Shown here: positions 12,951 through 24,845 of the stretch, piece after piece
How the letters are laid out: every line of letters starts with the position of its first letter
Numbering within the stretch: position 1 is the first letter of the stretch
Assembly: GCF_034190915.1 (NCBI RefSeq)
Contig: NW_026947488.1
Coordinates: 7,636,501-7,700,500, forward strand
Length of the DNA: 64,000 bases
Direction of reading: 5' to 3'
Source: Cavia porcellus
Taxonomy: Eukaryota; Chordata; Mammalia; Rodentia; Caviidae
Made by a program: the position numbers and the translations under genes
The notes under the pieces: model-generated
Database searches by the model: none
What the model was told of the DNA's origin: nothing
The model's input: the letters and a program-made list of their open reading frames with translations, nothing else

Positions 12951-13706
12951 GCCTATTGTCCACATTATAAATTTGTCACTATGTTCATTAATGAAGCATT
13001 TGCTTTAAAGAAGAAGAAAGGGTCTTAGCATACTTAGTAATGTGGACAGACAGACAGATCTTAAAGTAGAAAGTGTCTATGACTTCTGTAAATTCAAACT
13101 CTTAACAACAGATTATTACCCTAGGATCGTATTTAAGCCTCTTGCCAAGTTTGAATTGATTATAAACCATTGGCTTTCTATGCAAACGTTTCGCTGTTCC
13201 ACTCTTTATGCAGTATCCTTGATGACTTGGCTGGATGAACCCTTCTGCACTTTTGCTATGGTTTACTTTATTCTGATGGAACAGTGTGTGCTAAGAAAGC
13301 CAAAAAAATTATTACTGGAAGTCATAAGAAATAAAAGATAATTATGAATTTATACTAAGTCTCTCTGATCCATATTTTATTAGTTGCTCGATTGCATAAA
13401 TCAGAGACGGGGTGATTACAGGAGTGTCTCTCATACTTTGAATCCTCAGCCTTTAACCTTGAATCTGAAAAGCTTTTCAATCCTGGAAAACTCTAAATGG
13501 CTGCTCAGTGAGTTGTCTCAGTAGCTGGGAATGAATTGTCTAGATGCAGTGTGTCCTAATGAAGTGGCAGAATCATGCTCTGGTACAATTTTATGGCATA
13601 GCTAATTTCTAACCAGATGCTACCACTGTTTTTTTTTTTTTTTTTTAAATAGGTTTTAGAGAAAGTTATCACAGGGATAAAATGGTATCGAACAATGTCC
13701 ACACCA
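12951..13706. other. Intergenic, no gene seen
   Basis: The 99-codon open frame at 13042-13341 looks like chance: it is AT-rich, has no domain, and has no homologue I recognise. A T-run lies at 13629-13646. Confidence 0.5.
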
Positions 13707-13762
13707 TTCCTCCTCCTCTTCCTCCTCCTCCTCCTCCTCCTCCTCCTCCTCCTCCTCTTCCT
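13707..13762. repeat. (TCC)n trinucleotide microsatellite
   Basis: About 18 TCC/CTC units with a few CTT interruptions. On the minus strand they read as a poly-Glu or poly-Arg tract in two frames, an artefact of the repeat. The array abuts the tail end of an antisense B1. Confidence 0.9.
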
Positions 13763-13772
13763 TTCTTTTAGT

Positions 13773-13913
13773 TTTTTGAGGCAGGGTCTTGGTATTATCA
13801 TTGTCTGGCTGAGAACTCACTACGTAGCCCAGACTGGCTTCCAGTTCATGGCCATCTTCCTGCCTTGACTCCCAGGTGTTGGGATTACAGGTAGGTGCCA
13901 CCACGTCCAGCCC
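13773..13913 (-). repeat. B1-type SINE, antisense
   Basis: Shows reverse-complement B1 landmarks: 'ttttttgaggcagggtcttg', 'cactacgtagcccagactgg', 'cctgccttgactcccaggtg', 'ttgggattacaggtaggtgc' and 'caccacgtccagccc'. Confidence 0.85.
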
Positions 13914-15997
13914 TTCGAACAGTCTACCTAGCTTTAAGTGTCTGTCATTTCTTATTGAAAGGTGACATTCAAAAAGTACTTGAATTTGAAGGGATCCATA
14001 GATGTTATTGATGAAGAAGTTGATGGGTAAAAAGAAATGTGGTAATTTTCTAAAGTTAGTTAGTTACAGGATCTCTCATTCACTGTTTTGCTTACTCATT
14101 CACAATATTCAGGAACTTGTACTGTGTCTGAGGGATTCATATTGAACAAAAACTGCCTAGCCCTGACTTCTCATGACTGAGAACTCAGTCACTACAGGCA
14201 ACGTTATCCTAAACCTAAACCATATAAGTGAGATCCTAATCAACTAGTCCCATCCATCTAAAGATCAACTGATCTCAGATGTACAGTATGACTAAACATA
14301 TCAGAAACCAATAGCTCATTCTTAGAGGCATAAGCAATAAATGCTTATTAATAGGAGTCACTAAGATTTGGGGTGGTTTGTTACACAGCAAGTGCTACCT
14401 GATACAGCAGACTTTAGAAAATAGTGTTATTACTTGTGGGTGAATAAAAGTGAGATAGATGATTTAAGTTGTATTTCTCAATATACTTTCTTAAATAATC
14501 ATAGGTAGTCCAGCAGTAACAATATCTGACTTTGCTTTTTCTCTTTCATTCACACATGCATGACATGCTCTTTAAAACTTGTGTGTAGGCTATTAAATAC
14601 ATGCTTTTGATGAAGTAAAGCCCTTAAGTTCTTTGATGTAATTTTGAAGATTATCTTATATTTAATGAGACCTTTAGATTTTATATAACTTTTTAGTTTC
14701 TACCTCATGTTGCATTTAAAATGAAATAAAGCTATTAACAATTGATGTACTGTCCTAATTTTTGAATTACATTCCCAGACCATGAGAGTTTGAATTTCTA
14801 CTATCTCTCTTGACTTAATTCAAGCCATTAGGTATAAAATCCTATAAGCACACAGGAAATGTTTAAGTGCGAAGGACAGAAATTGAGTTGGGTTAGTTCA
14901 TGGAAAAGTGAATTACTTTAAAGATACCGAAGGCTCTTACAGAACTCAGCTTAGGAAAGACCTGGAAAAAATTAGTTTGTCTCTTTAAGTGTCTGTTTCT
15001 GTAACTTGAGATACATGGGCTCCTGCTTTTGTTTATGTGTCTGCCTAATTCTTTCTGTGCAAGCTTCTTTCAGGCTTTCAAAACAGACTCTGTAGTGGAT
15101 GCTGCAGTCTGTCATCTAGATTCTTCTCTGAGGTCCAAGGCTCTCTTACCTCAGCTCCTGGAGTGTTGAGGGATGATAGTACTCTGGGAGAATTTCCTTT
15201 GGCTAAAGAAAGCTTCCTTGCTGGGTAATACCTTGCATCTGGGTATTGTTGTTAAGGAGGTATAAGTGCTTGGTTCCATGTTGTCAAAATGAGAAATTAA
15301 AGGGACATCATACCTGCAGATTATCCAGCATTAAGCAAGGTGGGGAACAGAAAAAGGCTTTGCGGAGATCTAAACTATGGCGCAATTGGCCCTGCCGTGT
15401 GGCTATCTCACCTGACAGTTGATACACTTTAGGAAGGGTGGCGTATATAGCAAACTCGTAGGAAAGCAACAGGATGGCTTCACATTTCTAGAGTCCACCT
15501 GGCAGCAGAAAACTATGCTGTCTGAAAATGAGCTCCTGGAAGTCTGTTGGCCCTAGCAGAATCTCTGACCATTGGATATCAGGTAACCACATGGCCAGGG
15601 CCGTGCAAAATGATCTGATGCCTATTAGGCCCAGCAGCAGTGCACCGGAAGATGCACATGGTATATCTGGGATTGGAAAAGAGTAAGGTTTAGAGAGTAC
15701 AGGAGAGCTCCATGAGCAGGTGGTCCGGCCACCCATGTCATCACCTGCGTTAAAATGTTTCTTATCCACCTGTCCACATGTGAGAACTCTCTAGGGTTCG
15801 CCTCTTACCTGCTTATAAAGAACAAAAGGGTGCAATACGTTTTCATGGCCAGGTTGGCTCCGACTGTGGGAACGAGCCATAGCACACTCAGGAACCTCCC
15901 AGACAACAGTAGAGGAGACAAATCCTCTCAGTCATAGTGTTGTAAGTAGGGCATGCAGTTACCTACTTTGTGTGGGAAGAGATGTGCCTAGGATAGA
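13914..15997. other. Intergenic, no gene seen
   Basis: AT-rich non-coding DNA with no recognisable gene, RNA or repeat family. Confidence 0.5.
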
Positions 15998-16018
15998 ATA
16001 TATATATATATATATATT
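15998..16018. repeat. (TA)n dinucleotide microsatellite
   Basis: About ten alternating TA units. Confidence 0.9.
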
Positions 16019-17085
16019 CATGGAATCTGAAGATTGACTTGGATGGCTGGTTGGGAATCTTGAAAAATGAAGACTGGAAAATGGAATGGAGATGGTGTGG
16101 GGAGGAAGCCCATGGATGAGCTCATGGAAGAGGTGCTCTGTGAGTGTTTCACATGCTCAGTGGCCACCTGTGGCTGCTCTACTGGACAAGGCAGACCTAG
16201 AACACTTTCACAATCACAGAAGGTTCTGTCAGATAGTGGTGCTCTAACCAAGGAAGGTGATTTATCCATGCAAGGCAAGACATGGCACTTGTTGGGTAAG
16301 GGACAGTTTCATGTGAAGTTCCCACAGTGACAGAATATGACCCACTTGGGGACTTCAAGGTGGGTCATGTAGTTTAGTACAAGGATGGAGAGGCAGCCAG
16401 GATGGAGAGATGGGAGCCTCAAAGCCTTGTAGAGGAGGAGCCAGGGCTTCCTTCAAAAAGCAAGAGGAGCTACAGCAGCATTCTTTTCAGGGAAGAGGGA
16501 AGGCAGTGCTTGGTTTTGCTTTTGTACCACGAGAAAAGTATAGTGCAGAAGCTAAGAGCACGTAATATATGTTGCAGGAGCTCCTATTTGCTAAATAAAT
16601 ATGGGGCAAATGCTGACTAAATGGCTTGAATAGATGGGGGCTTTGAAGAGAATTAAGTGGGTGGTGAACAAATTACATCTTTATGTTGGTCAACATTATG
16701 ATCTATTATTCCTTCAATGTTATATGTCTACCATAGTGAGTGTATTTCCAGTACATTAGTAATGTATCTAATAATGTGCTGGCAGAGGAGGGGCTTGGTA
16801 AAGTTGGAGAACCAATTATTAAAAAGTGAGGTGTATGCTTTTCTAGGGGGAGAGTTCTCAATTCCCCTTTGGGGTGCACTTTGTTTATATCCTGAAAAAT
16901 AGTAGATTGGGTTCCCTCATTTGCAAATAAAAAAACAAGCACTCAGCCATTGTTTTGAAAGTGGGTTTAGTGGACATATTCATCCAGGTTCTACAGGTGT
17001 GGAAGTTTGGAGGTTTATGAGTAGATGTTGGAGCAACATACATATGCCCTGGAGGCATCCTAAGGGGACAATGATAAAATTTTTC
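16019..17085. other. Intergenic, no gene seen
   Basis: Several 60-90 codon frames overlap each other on both strands here. None has a domain, and they shadow one another, so none is called. Confidence 0.5.
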
Positions 17086-17345
17086 ATGCCATTCATGGAT
17101 TAAGGGTAGAGAGAACAAAGCCAAGCCAGAAAAAAGCCCAGTCTGGGAACCAGTGCCATGCATAGGCCACCACCAGACTAGAACAGACAGACCCCAACCT
17201 CTCCCCGTGAGTCAATGCCATTCACGGACTGGGGGTAGAGAGAACAAAGCCACACCCTCAAGCAAGCCCAGTGTTGGAAGCCCAGTGTGGGAACCAGCAC
17301 CATGTGTGGGCTGCCACTAGACTGGAACAGACAGACGCCAGTCCC
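17086..17345 (+). repeat. Tandem duplication, two ~129-bp units
   Basis: Unit 1 begins at 17086 ('atgccattcatggattaagg') and unit 2 at 17215 ('atgccattcacggactgggg'). Both continue through 'gtagagagaacaaagcca', 'gggaaccag', 'actagactggaacagacaga'-like blocks. The copies have drifted apart by substitutions and a small indel (an extra 'gttggaagcccagtg' block in unit 2). Confidence 0.8.
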
Positions 17346-17639
17346 TTCTGGTGCTCAGGCTGGCAAACTAGAAGAATCAGTTCCCCCTGCCCTACAGGGT
17401 AAGCAACAGGCTTATCTGGAGAAACACAGGCTGTGATGATAGTATCAAGGTAAAACGCAGCTGGATGCCTGTGGTGCTTCGGTGTTTCACTAACCTTGCA
17501 GGTCTAGGGCCAGTGGTCTGGTCACAGGTTCAGAGGACAGTAGTACACAGTGTGGCATGTGGGGGATCTCCTGAGGGTTGCAGCCATTGTTAATTCCCTA
17601 TGGTCTTGCTTTGGAAATTCTATATTGTTTCCATTGTTT

Positions 17640-17980
17640 TGTTGGGTTGGGTTTTATTCTTTTTTGTTATGTTTATGTCAGATCAGATGACAGGAGCAGC
17701 TATTTCAAAGATAGCAAGACATATTATGGTACCAATTTTGGATTTACTATAGGCTTGTTTTGAAGTCCTTTCCTGCATTTATTGTTTTGTTTTTATTGTT
17801 TCTGTTCTATTCTGTTCTGTTTGGTTTTTACTATGTCTGAAGTTGCCTGCAGCTATTTTGAAGACATCAAAAGGCATTATGATAACTATTGCTGATTTTG
17901 TAACGTTTTGAAGTCCTGTATCTTTTACACTGGTTTGTTTTGATTGGTTTCATTCTGTTTTATCCTTTTTAAAATAAAAA
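17640..17980 (+). repeat. Diverged direct duplication, ~153-bp period
   Basis: The block starting 'cagctatttcaaagata' at 17697 recurs as 'cagctattttgaagaca' at 17850. Each is followed by a 'gcattat/acatattatg' block and by 'ttttgaagtcct'. TTTTGTT/TTCTGTT-rich spacers sit between them. This could be part of an old repetitive element together with the 129-bp duplication nearby. Confidence 0.45.
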
Positions 17981-19564
17981 CATAAAGTGGTTTTTCATTT
18001 GATCCTTTTCCTTGTGGCTCAAAATTATCAGAAGTATATGAAATTGTGTGACCTTGACCACAACTCAGTGGCAGTGAGAGAAAAGATGTCAAACAAAATT
18101 CCCCTTAGAGAGAAGGGAGTGTGAAATGGTGACCTTCTATGGAGGACACTTGAAAGTGTTTCAGATTCTGTGTGTGACAGAAACAATCACTACATGTCCA
18201 CATGGACAGAAGAACTTAACAGGAAGAGAGCAGGGAGATCAGGGACCTAGGCCATTTTGGCCAAGGATTATTCACAGCCATATTCAGAACTATGAGAAAG
18301 GAATCCTCCTCTTTCCCACCCCATACATCTGCCATGAGCCTCACCACAGTGACAAAGGTGGCAAGAGACAGGCAGGGTCTCAGCGGCAGCAGAGGCTCTT
18401 GGGTAACACTGTTATACTCTGTACTTTTGTCTGTCCAGACTGCAGCTCTGGAACAATCTTTACCGCAGCATGAACACTCTGAATTAGTTAAATCCACTTA
18501 AGATTACTGAACATATCACATAGGGACCTTCACTGGAGAGAGAGAGAGAGAGAGGAGGGCTTGATTTCCTTTACATCCAAGCAGCTGAGAGTTCAGTATC
18601 TAATAATATACAGGCTTGGGACATCCAGTTAACGCAGACATCTGAGGATCACGCTGGAATTTATGAAACCATTTGTGTGTCATTTATCTACCACAACCCT
18701 TCAAACACCTCAGTGGGGTAAGTGTGAGTATTAGAATTCCATTTTTCATGTTTCAACCCTGAGCTCCTCCTTGTGATAGGGAGGAGCTAACGATGTGGAG
18801 CAGAAGGCTGCAGAGCATACCTGGGCTGGTCAGGAAGACCTAAGAGACAGCTTGGACTGAGTTCCAATTTTTTGAGGATATTGGGAGAGGTGCCGGCAGG
18901 TTGCTCAGGGTCTTTGGGTGAGGAGAGTTAAGTTTGGCCACCGAAGTCAAGGTACTCACGTAGGGGAAATCCACCCTACAGAGGCTCCACTGAGCAAACA
19001 CTCAACCCTGAAAGCACCAAGAGCTAAGTGAACCCTGCTCTGTTAGACTGCTGTCCATCCCTGAGTTTGGTTCTGAACCACTTGTGACAAAGCTCTACTC
19101 ATGAGTGGATTAGCTTGCTGTATGTTTTGTCCTATGATCTCTGCTCTTGTGTCAGTGTTGGCCTTGTGATCGTTCTGCTATGACCTTGACCTCTCTTATC
19201 AAGGTTAAACTTGCGTTCCAATCCTGGCAAGATCCTTCCGCCTGCCATGGGTAACATCTCTCCTACTGAGATCCTGGGACCTCTCACTTCCAGTTCTGAA
19301 GTCAATTTCTTAAGGTATTTCTACCTCCCTCCTTCTTCCTCCTGTTCCACCTTGAAGGCAGAAGCTTGAACAACATTTAAGTGAGGATTTAAAAGACATT
19401 TACAGTTTGGGGAAGGAGCAATCTGGCTCAGGACATTTATTGTCACGCAGATTTATATGTACGCAATATGTTGTACGACACAACAGGCTGACGCACCACA
19501 GGCTTTTCCCATACAGGATTTACAATCTGGGGTGCCACTTTCCAGAGTGTGTTAATTAACTCAT
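17981..19564. other. Intergenic, no gene seen
   Basis: A short (AG)n run lies at 18536-18555. The 115-codon frame at 18126-18473 is overlapped by an antisense frame and has no domain. Nothing else was recognised. Confidence 0.5.
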
Positions 19565-19700
19565 CCATTCATCCAACAAAAGTTAATTTCTTACTATGTA
19601 CTAGGTACTATGCATGCAGAAAATAGAATTCTGAGATAATTATAACAAAGAGAAATATGATCACAAAGCTCATGGAATTTACAAGTAGGAAACGACACCC
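19565..19700 (+). repeat. Ancient interspersed repeat fragment
   Basis: 'cttactatgtactaggtac' followed by 'aatagaattctgag' and 'agctcatggaatttacaag' follows the order of a widespread old mammalian repeat. The same landmarks recur at about 24720-24845. The family name is uncertain. Confidence 0.35.
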
Positions 19701-20379
19701 TGAAAATGATAATTATGACAACTAAGAGAATCAAACCTAGAGTGTCAGAGAGGTGAGGATGCTCCAGGGTAAGAGGTAGGGCTCCCCAAGGAGGCGGCAT
19801 TCGGGGAGTCTTGAGGATATGTACGTAGCAGTATCCAGGGGAAGGTCAGAGTTGGGGTGGAGAGGGTTATTTCGGGCAGAGGGACCAGAGAGTACAGAGG
19901 GACGTCTCCCACAGTGCAGTGGGCCAGGTGGGAGTGGATAAGCTCCAGTGTGAAAGGTCACATTCACCTTTTGAAGGTGAACAGAGAACATGCATCGGGA
20001 AAGAGTGTTCAAGGTTGTCAAGAAAAGTGAGGTGAGCATCATAGGACAGGAGTGGTTTGTGCTGGATCTTCCAGGAAATGGGCAACTATTGAAACATTTT
20101 TATCATCAGAATGATGCGGTTAACTCTGAATTTCAAAAACCACCTGGCATTGCTAAGGAGAATGGATCCAGGACGAGTGGACAGAAGATGCCTCAGTGTC
20201 CCCGTGGGTGACGTGATGGCCTGGAGCAGCGAGATGGGGCGAGGCTGGAGTGGAAGCGGAGGTGTCAGGAGTCTTTAGGAAAGAAGTTGCCCGCTCCTTC
20301 TTCCTCGCAGCGCAGACGTGCTCTGCATTTTGCTGAGCTTTCACTGTGGCATTAGGGACTGTATTGTGGAAATATTATA
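19701..20379. other. Intergenic, no gene seen
   Basis: Overlapping short frames lie on both strands with no domains. Confidence 0.5.
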
Positions 20380-20442
20380 TCAATGCATTATTTATTAAAT
20401 AAATTTATTTATTTAATTTATTATATCCATGCATTATTTAAG
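20380..20442. repeat. AT-rich near-palindrome
   Basis: Nearly pure A/T sequence flanked by two direct copies of 'atgcattattta' (20392 and 20430 areas) with a TTTATT/AATAAA-rich self-complementary core. It is probably simple-sequence expansion. Confidence 0.5.
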
Positions 20443-20757
20443 TTATGGTTTCAGAACTTTCTGACCAAAAAGAAATAAAGGCAGGGGGACTTCAAGGGCT
20501 TGAGATGAAGGGTAGTGAAATGAACGTTGAAAACCCAGGGAAGGGGAACAAGAGGGGAAGCCAAAGGCTGCGAAGGCTTTATGAAGGCTTCTCTTCCACT
20601 TCTCACCTATCAGACACCACCCTCTTACCCAAGACCAAAGGAAGAGGGCTTCTAAAGATCCTCCTATAAAGAAATTTCTAACCATTTCCCTTTGGATAAA
20701 AGCTGCCCCTGTAAATCTGTAGTCCAGAGGATGAGCATACACTAGCTTCTTTAGGGT
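20443..20757. other. Intergenic, no gene seen
   Basis: The 110-codon minus frame at 20443-20775 and the + frame beneath it overlap, and neither has a domain. Confidence 0.5.
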
Positions 20758-20832
20758 CTGTGTATGTGTATGCACAAGTATGCATATGTGTGTTTATGGA
20801 CACACACATACACACATACATGCATGCATGTT
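20758..20832. repeat. TG/CA-type inverted simple repeat
   Basis: A TGTGTATG-rich arm is followed by an ACACACATAC-rich arm and 'atgcatgcatg', forming an imperfect inverted repeat able to fold on itself. The alternating purine-pyrimidine composition could favour Z-DNA. Confidence 0.6.
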
Positions 20833-23800
20833 TGCTCACTGACTGATACAACACTTTCGACAGAATTTGGAAATACTCCTGTGATTTTTTTCCCCTGCTT
20901 AATAGACAGTGTTTCCATAGCAATGTGAACTTGAGTTTTCAAAAGGATATTTCAATGGGCTTGGCAAGCTATGTTCTACTGTTAATTGCATATGAATCTG
21001 GCTTCTGTGGCACTGAATTGTTGTATAGGAAACTCTGGGGAGAGTAGATTGGTGTGCCTTGGAGTGAAATCTTTAGGTCCCAAGTACTGTTGTGATGGAG
21101 ACATATGCTGTCTTTGCTTCAACATTTAGCTTCCTCTACATGCCCAGAAAAGACAGCGTCATAGTAAAGATCTACTTTTTTGTGCAACAATTTTGGAAGG
21201 AAAGGTCCTTGGTGGGCTTGTTATTTGCATTCTGCATTTTAGGTGCATTTTATTAGGAGCATTTGTTGCCAGACCATTGGATCTAAAGTTTCCACTTAAG
21301 TTGCCTGAAAATAAAAAAAAAATCCAAAAAGCCACCTTGAATCTTCACAGTTCTTTCCCATCACGACATCAAGTCAGGTCGGTTTCTTTCTTAATGCTCT
21401 TTTGAAAGCTTAATCAAAGCACGCTCTTGGTTAGAGCTGAGAGTATTATAAAGCAAATAAGCAAATGTTCATTTCGTGCTGATTAACCTTACCAAAATTC
21501 AGAAAACTTATTTTCTCCTATACTCTTCTATTCTTTTCTATTCAGAGCAAAAGACAATCTTACTATTCCACAAAGTTTTGTTGCAAGGGGCCAAAATCCA
21601 ACTTGAACAACTTCAAATATAAACTGATTGTATGGGCTCCATTTTGGCAAAGTCCATGAAGGAGTGGGCAAAAACCATGTAAGAAAAATTCCATTTCTTT
21701 CCCTCAGCTTCTTAGCTAACATTTTTAATATTGACATAATTGTCCAGTACTGCTGACAAAAAAATCTTACCCACCACTGGCCTCAGGTTCTGTTCTTCCA
21801 AGTGCCTGGCTCTAAAGCCAAGTGTGAGTCTGTTTTTTTTGGCCTCCAAATAAAAAATCCTCCTTGAAGAAGTCTGATTGGTCTTGCTTGCTCATGCCTG
21901 GTTCAACTTCCTGGGCTAACAGGATGGGGGATTATGATTGGCCAGGCCAAGGTCACATGTTCATTCTTAGGACCCAGGGAGGGTATTCTGCCTCTCCATC
22001 ATAAAGGTGAAGTGCAGTGGGAGAAGCAAACACATTTGAATGCTTTCATAGTTATTCTGATTAAAAAAACCCCACTTTGAGTGCTTCTGGTGAACATAAT
22101 TCTAGAAGAATGAGAAGGTATAGAATCTTGAAAGCAAGATTAAATTGAGCTAAGAGTACTTTCATAGTGCAATATTTGATGGAACACTAATTCTTTAGAA
22201 ATCATAGTCTACTTTTGATCCATGTTGTCTGATTCTTCATGTGTCGATGGAGAGGAAGGAGGGAATGAGGCTTGAGGATGAAAACCAGACCCTTGTCAGA
22301 AGAAAGGATCAAGAGAAAGAACCACAGAATTGCAAACAAGGATGTGAAGAGAGGATGTGTGGCCTCCTGTGTCAGAACCTCCTCCTATGTTTGAGAAGCA
22401 ACACCTTTTATGAGTCTTGGAGTGAGGAAAAATGGCTTTTGCTTTAGAAGGCGGAATGTCAGAAGTACCACTTTCCAGTCTCTCTTACATCTGTGACCTA
22501 GAAGTGAATTCTGCCAAGCAGATGCAACATCCTAGGACAGGTTCATGTGGTGTGACACCTCATGACAAGGCCTGTGGTACAGCTGAGAGGTGGTAGGCTG
22601 GAGTAGCAACCTCAGGAGCTTCCCTGTGACAGAAGGTTCTGTCTGAGGCTGGATGTGCTGCGTGATTTCCGGCATTTTGATTGGCTGGGCAGCTTGGAGC
22701 AGGAGGTTCTCGGCAAAGGAGGGGATATCATAAGTAGGGGCCCAAATGAGTAATGAGGCTGTTGGGTGCCTTAGAAGACACAGGAGCATCAGGGAACTCT
22801 TTGCAGGGGTGTGGCTCCAAGTAGCACAAGCTACTTGTCATTTAAATGACCCTGGTCCCCTAGCAAAGCTGCAAAGTAGCTGTAAAATGTTGAGTCCATG
22901 AGGCATGGTGACTTAGTGAACTCTTTGGTGCAAAGGTATGAAACACTCCCTAAAGGTATTAAGGTATGAAATACTCCTTAAAAGTAATGTCAAACGTTAA
23001 AGAGGTCTCAAGTGGGTGTTATAGGAGCGAAACCAGCTCTCATACCCACCAGATTTGTGAGCTGGTTGCTAAAGCAAAAGTCGAATTAAATCTGAATTTA
23101 CCTTCCTATTAAAGAATCAAAATAAAGGAAAAGAAAAAAGAAACAAAAGGGGAAAAAAGTCAAATAGCTGGCGTCACGTTTCTTGTTTAGCAGCAGCTTC
23201 CACAGAAGGTGAGGCACCATGCTTTTAGTTTATCTCGCTCCATCCTCTTCCGATCTCTTGTTGGGATCGCTACGTATTTGGAGCCTTATTTATAAGCACT
23301 AAATGTCAAATGGCCACTGTTAGTGAAGAGGAAAGTACATGCAGGTATATTCTGGTGGGCTGCAGGAGAAGGGGTCAGGATGGCACCCTAGCTCCTGCTG
23401 TTGCACGGGGACCATCAGGACAGGACAGTAGGGCTCCTGAGCCCTCAGGGCCCTCTGCACCTGCATGATGGTACCTGGGTGCTTGATGCTGGTTCTAACC
23501 CAAGCCACTGACCTCGAGGCCACCTCCTCTGGAAGGGGAGCTGTGAGATGTCTGCTCCTTTAAGACGGAAGCATTCTCTGGGTGCATGTGCCTGATTTGC
23601 AGAGCTCGGGTTGCATGCTTGTCCCCTGGCTACAAAAGAAGCTGGAAAATACTCACCTGGGCTTTAATCTTTTTTTTGTGAGCGATGGCTATGCTTTCTA
23701 ATGAGGAGGAATCCTCAGACATAAGAAGGGGTTTCTGATATTGAACATCCAAAAGAACAGTGTCTCCACGGCCCCTGGAAAAGGCATTTGAATTTGCTAC

Positions 23801-24719
23801 CCTAACCTGGTCCTAATTATATATTGGTTGAATAGCACTTAAGACAAGAAACTTCTGGAAAAAATAATAGTATGAATGCCAGGAAGGAAGAAGTGAAAGA
23901 GAGGAAGAGGGACAGATAATGAAGTGTATCTCAAAAGGGCAGCATAAAAATGACTCATGCTGCAAAACTTTTGTTCTCTAGCCCGGTCCATCTAAGTCTT
24001 CAATTACTTTTCCTTTTTCTGCTTTTTTCCTTGTGATGATTCTGTGAAACACATGCAAAGCCTGTGAAATTCACTTTACTGTTTTGCAGGCAGGCAGCAT
24101 TGGACCCAGACCAGAAGTGGCTCAGCTCAGTCAATCTCTGCAACACCAGCTGCCCAAGTGACGAGTTGGTCCATCCAAGATTAGCTATTTAGCCAACAGA
24201 CAGATGGCCAAAGAAGGCAAGTTAGCTGATATATCGTTTGTCACTCAGGAAGCTCGTGGCCAGTGGAAATAGCTAGAAGCCGATGGCTTCAGAAGCTCCA
24301 GCCCACCATCTTACTTTTGAAATCCTACAGGTACCAATTAGCAACAAAGGACACACCAGGGCAGGTTTTGCTTCATTGATCCACAGTGAAGAAGAGCTGT
24401 TCTCAAAACCCCAGTGGTAAATCAGAAAGTGGCTGAGCTGGAAGCTTGACCAAAACCGAGATACACACAACCCAGTACGAGGGAAGTAAGATTGAGGGGT
24501 GACTGTGAAAATGAGCTTCCAGGGAAAGAAAAGGCCACTTACAGCATTTTTTCCCCCAGAAACATATTAAATTTACAAGTCAAGAAGAACGGCTTATTGC
24601 ACATCATAAATAATTAGTGAGAATTAGAAAGAATGTATGTTAATATTTGAAACTATCTGGTGTTGTAATTGGAAATACATTCAGAAAATGTAGGCAGGGT
24701 CAGAATCGGTGCCTTGATA
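20833..24719. other. Intergenic, no gene seen
   Basis: Long non-coding stretch. Two parts (about 21800-21980 and 22530-22830) contain 'gattggccaggccaaggtca' and 'ttgattggctgggcagcttg' type CCAAT-box-containing sequence that may be eroded LTR or LINE material. I could not place them in a family. No open frame over 90 codons is convincing. Confidence 0.45.
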
Positions 24720-24845
24720 CTTTATTCATTATCGGGACAAATATTTTTAATGCAGTATATGCCAGAGACTATTCTGGGGAATCAATTATAACGAGCAAAA
24801 GTAAGCTCATCTCTCCCCTCATGGAGCTTAAAAAGTGAACAAAAT
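24720..24845 (+). repeat. Ancient interspersed repeat fragment
   Basis: 'gcagtatatgccagagac', 'ctattctggggaatcaat', 'cgagcaaaagtaagctc' and 'cccctcatggagcttaaaa' follow the same landmark order as the fragment at about 19565. Family not named. Confidence 0.4.

Noticed and set aside
13556..13904. Poly-Arg and poly-Glu frames
   Set aside because: Translation of the (TCC)n microsatellite.
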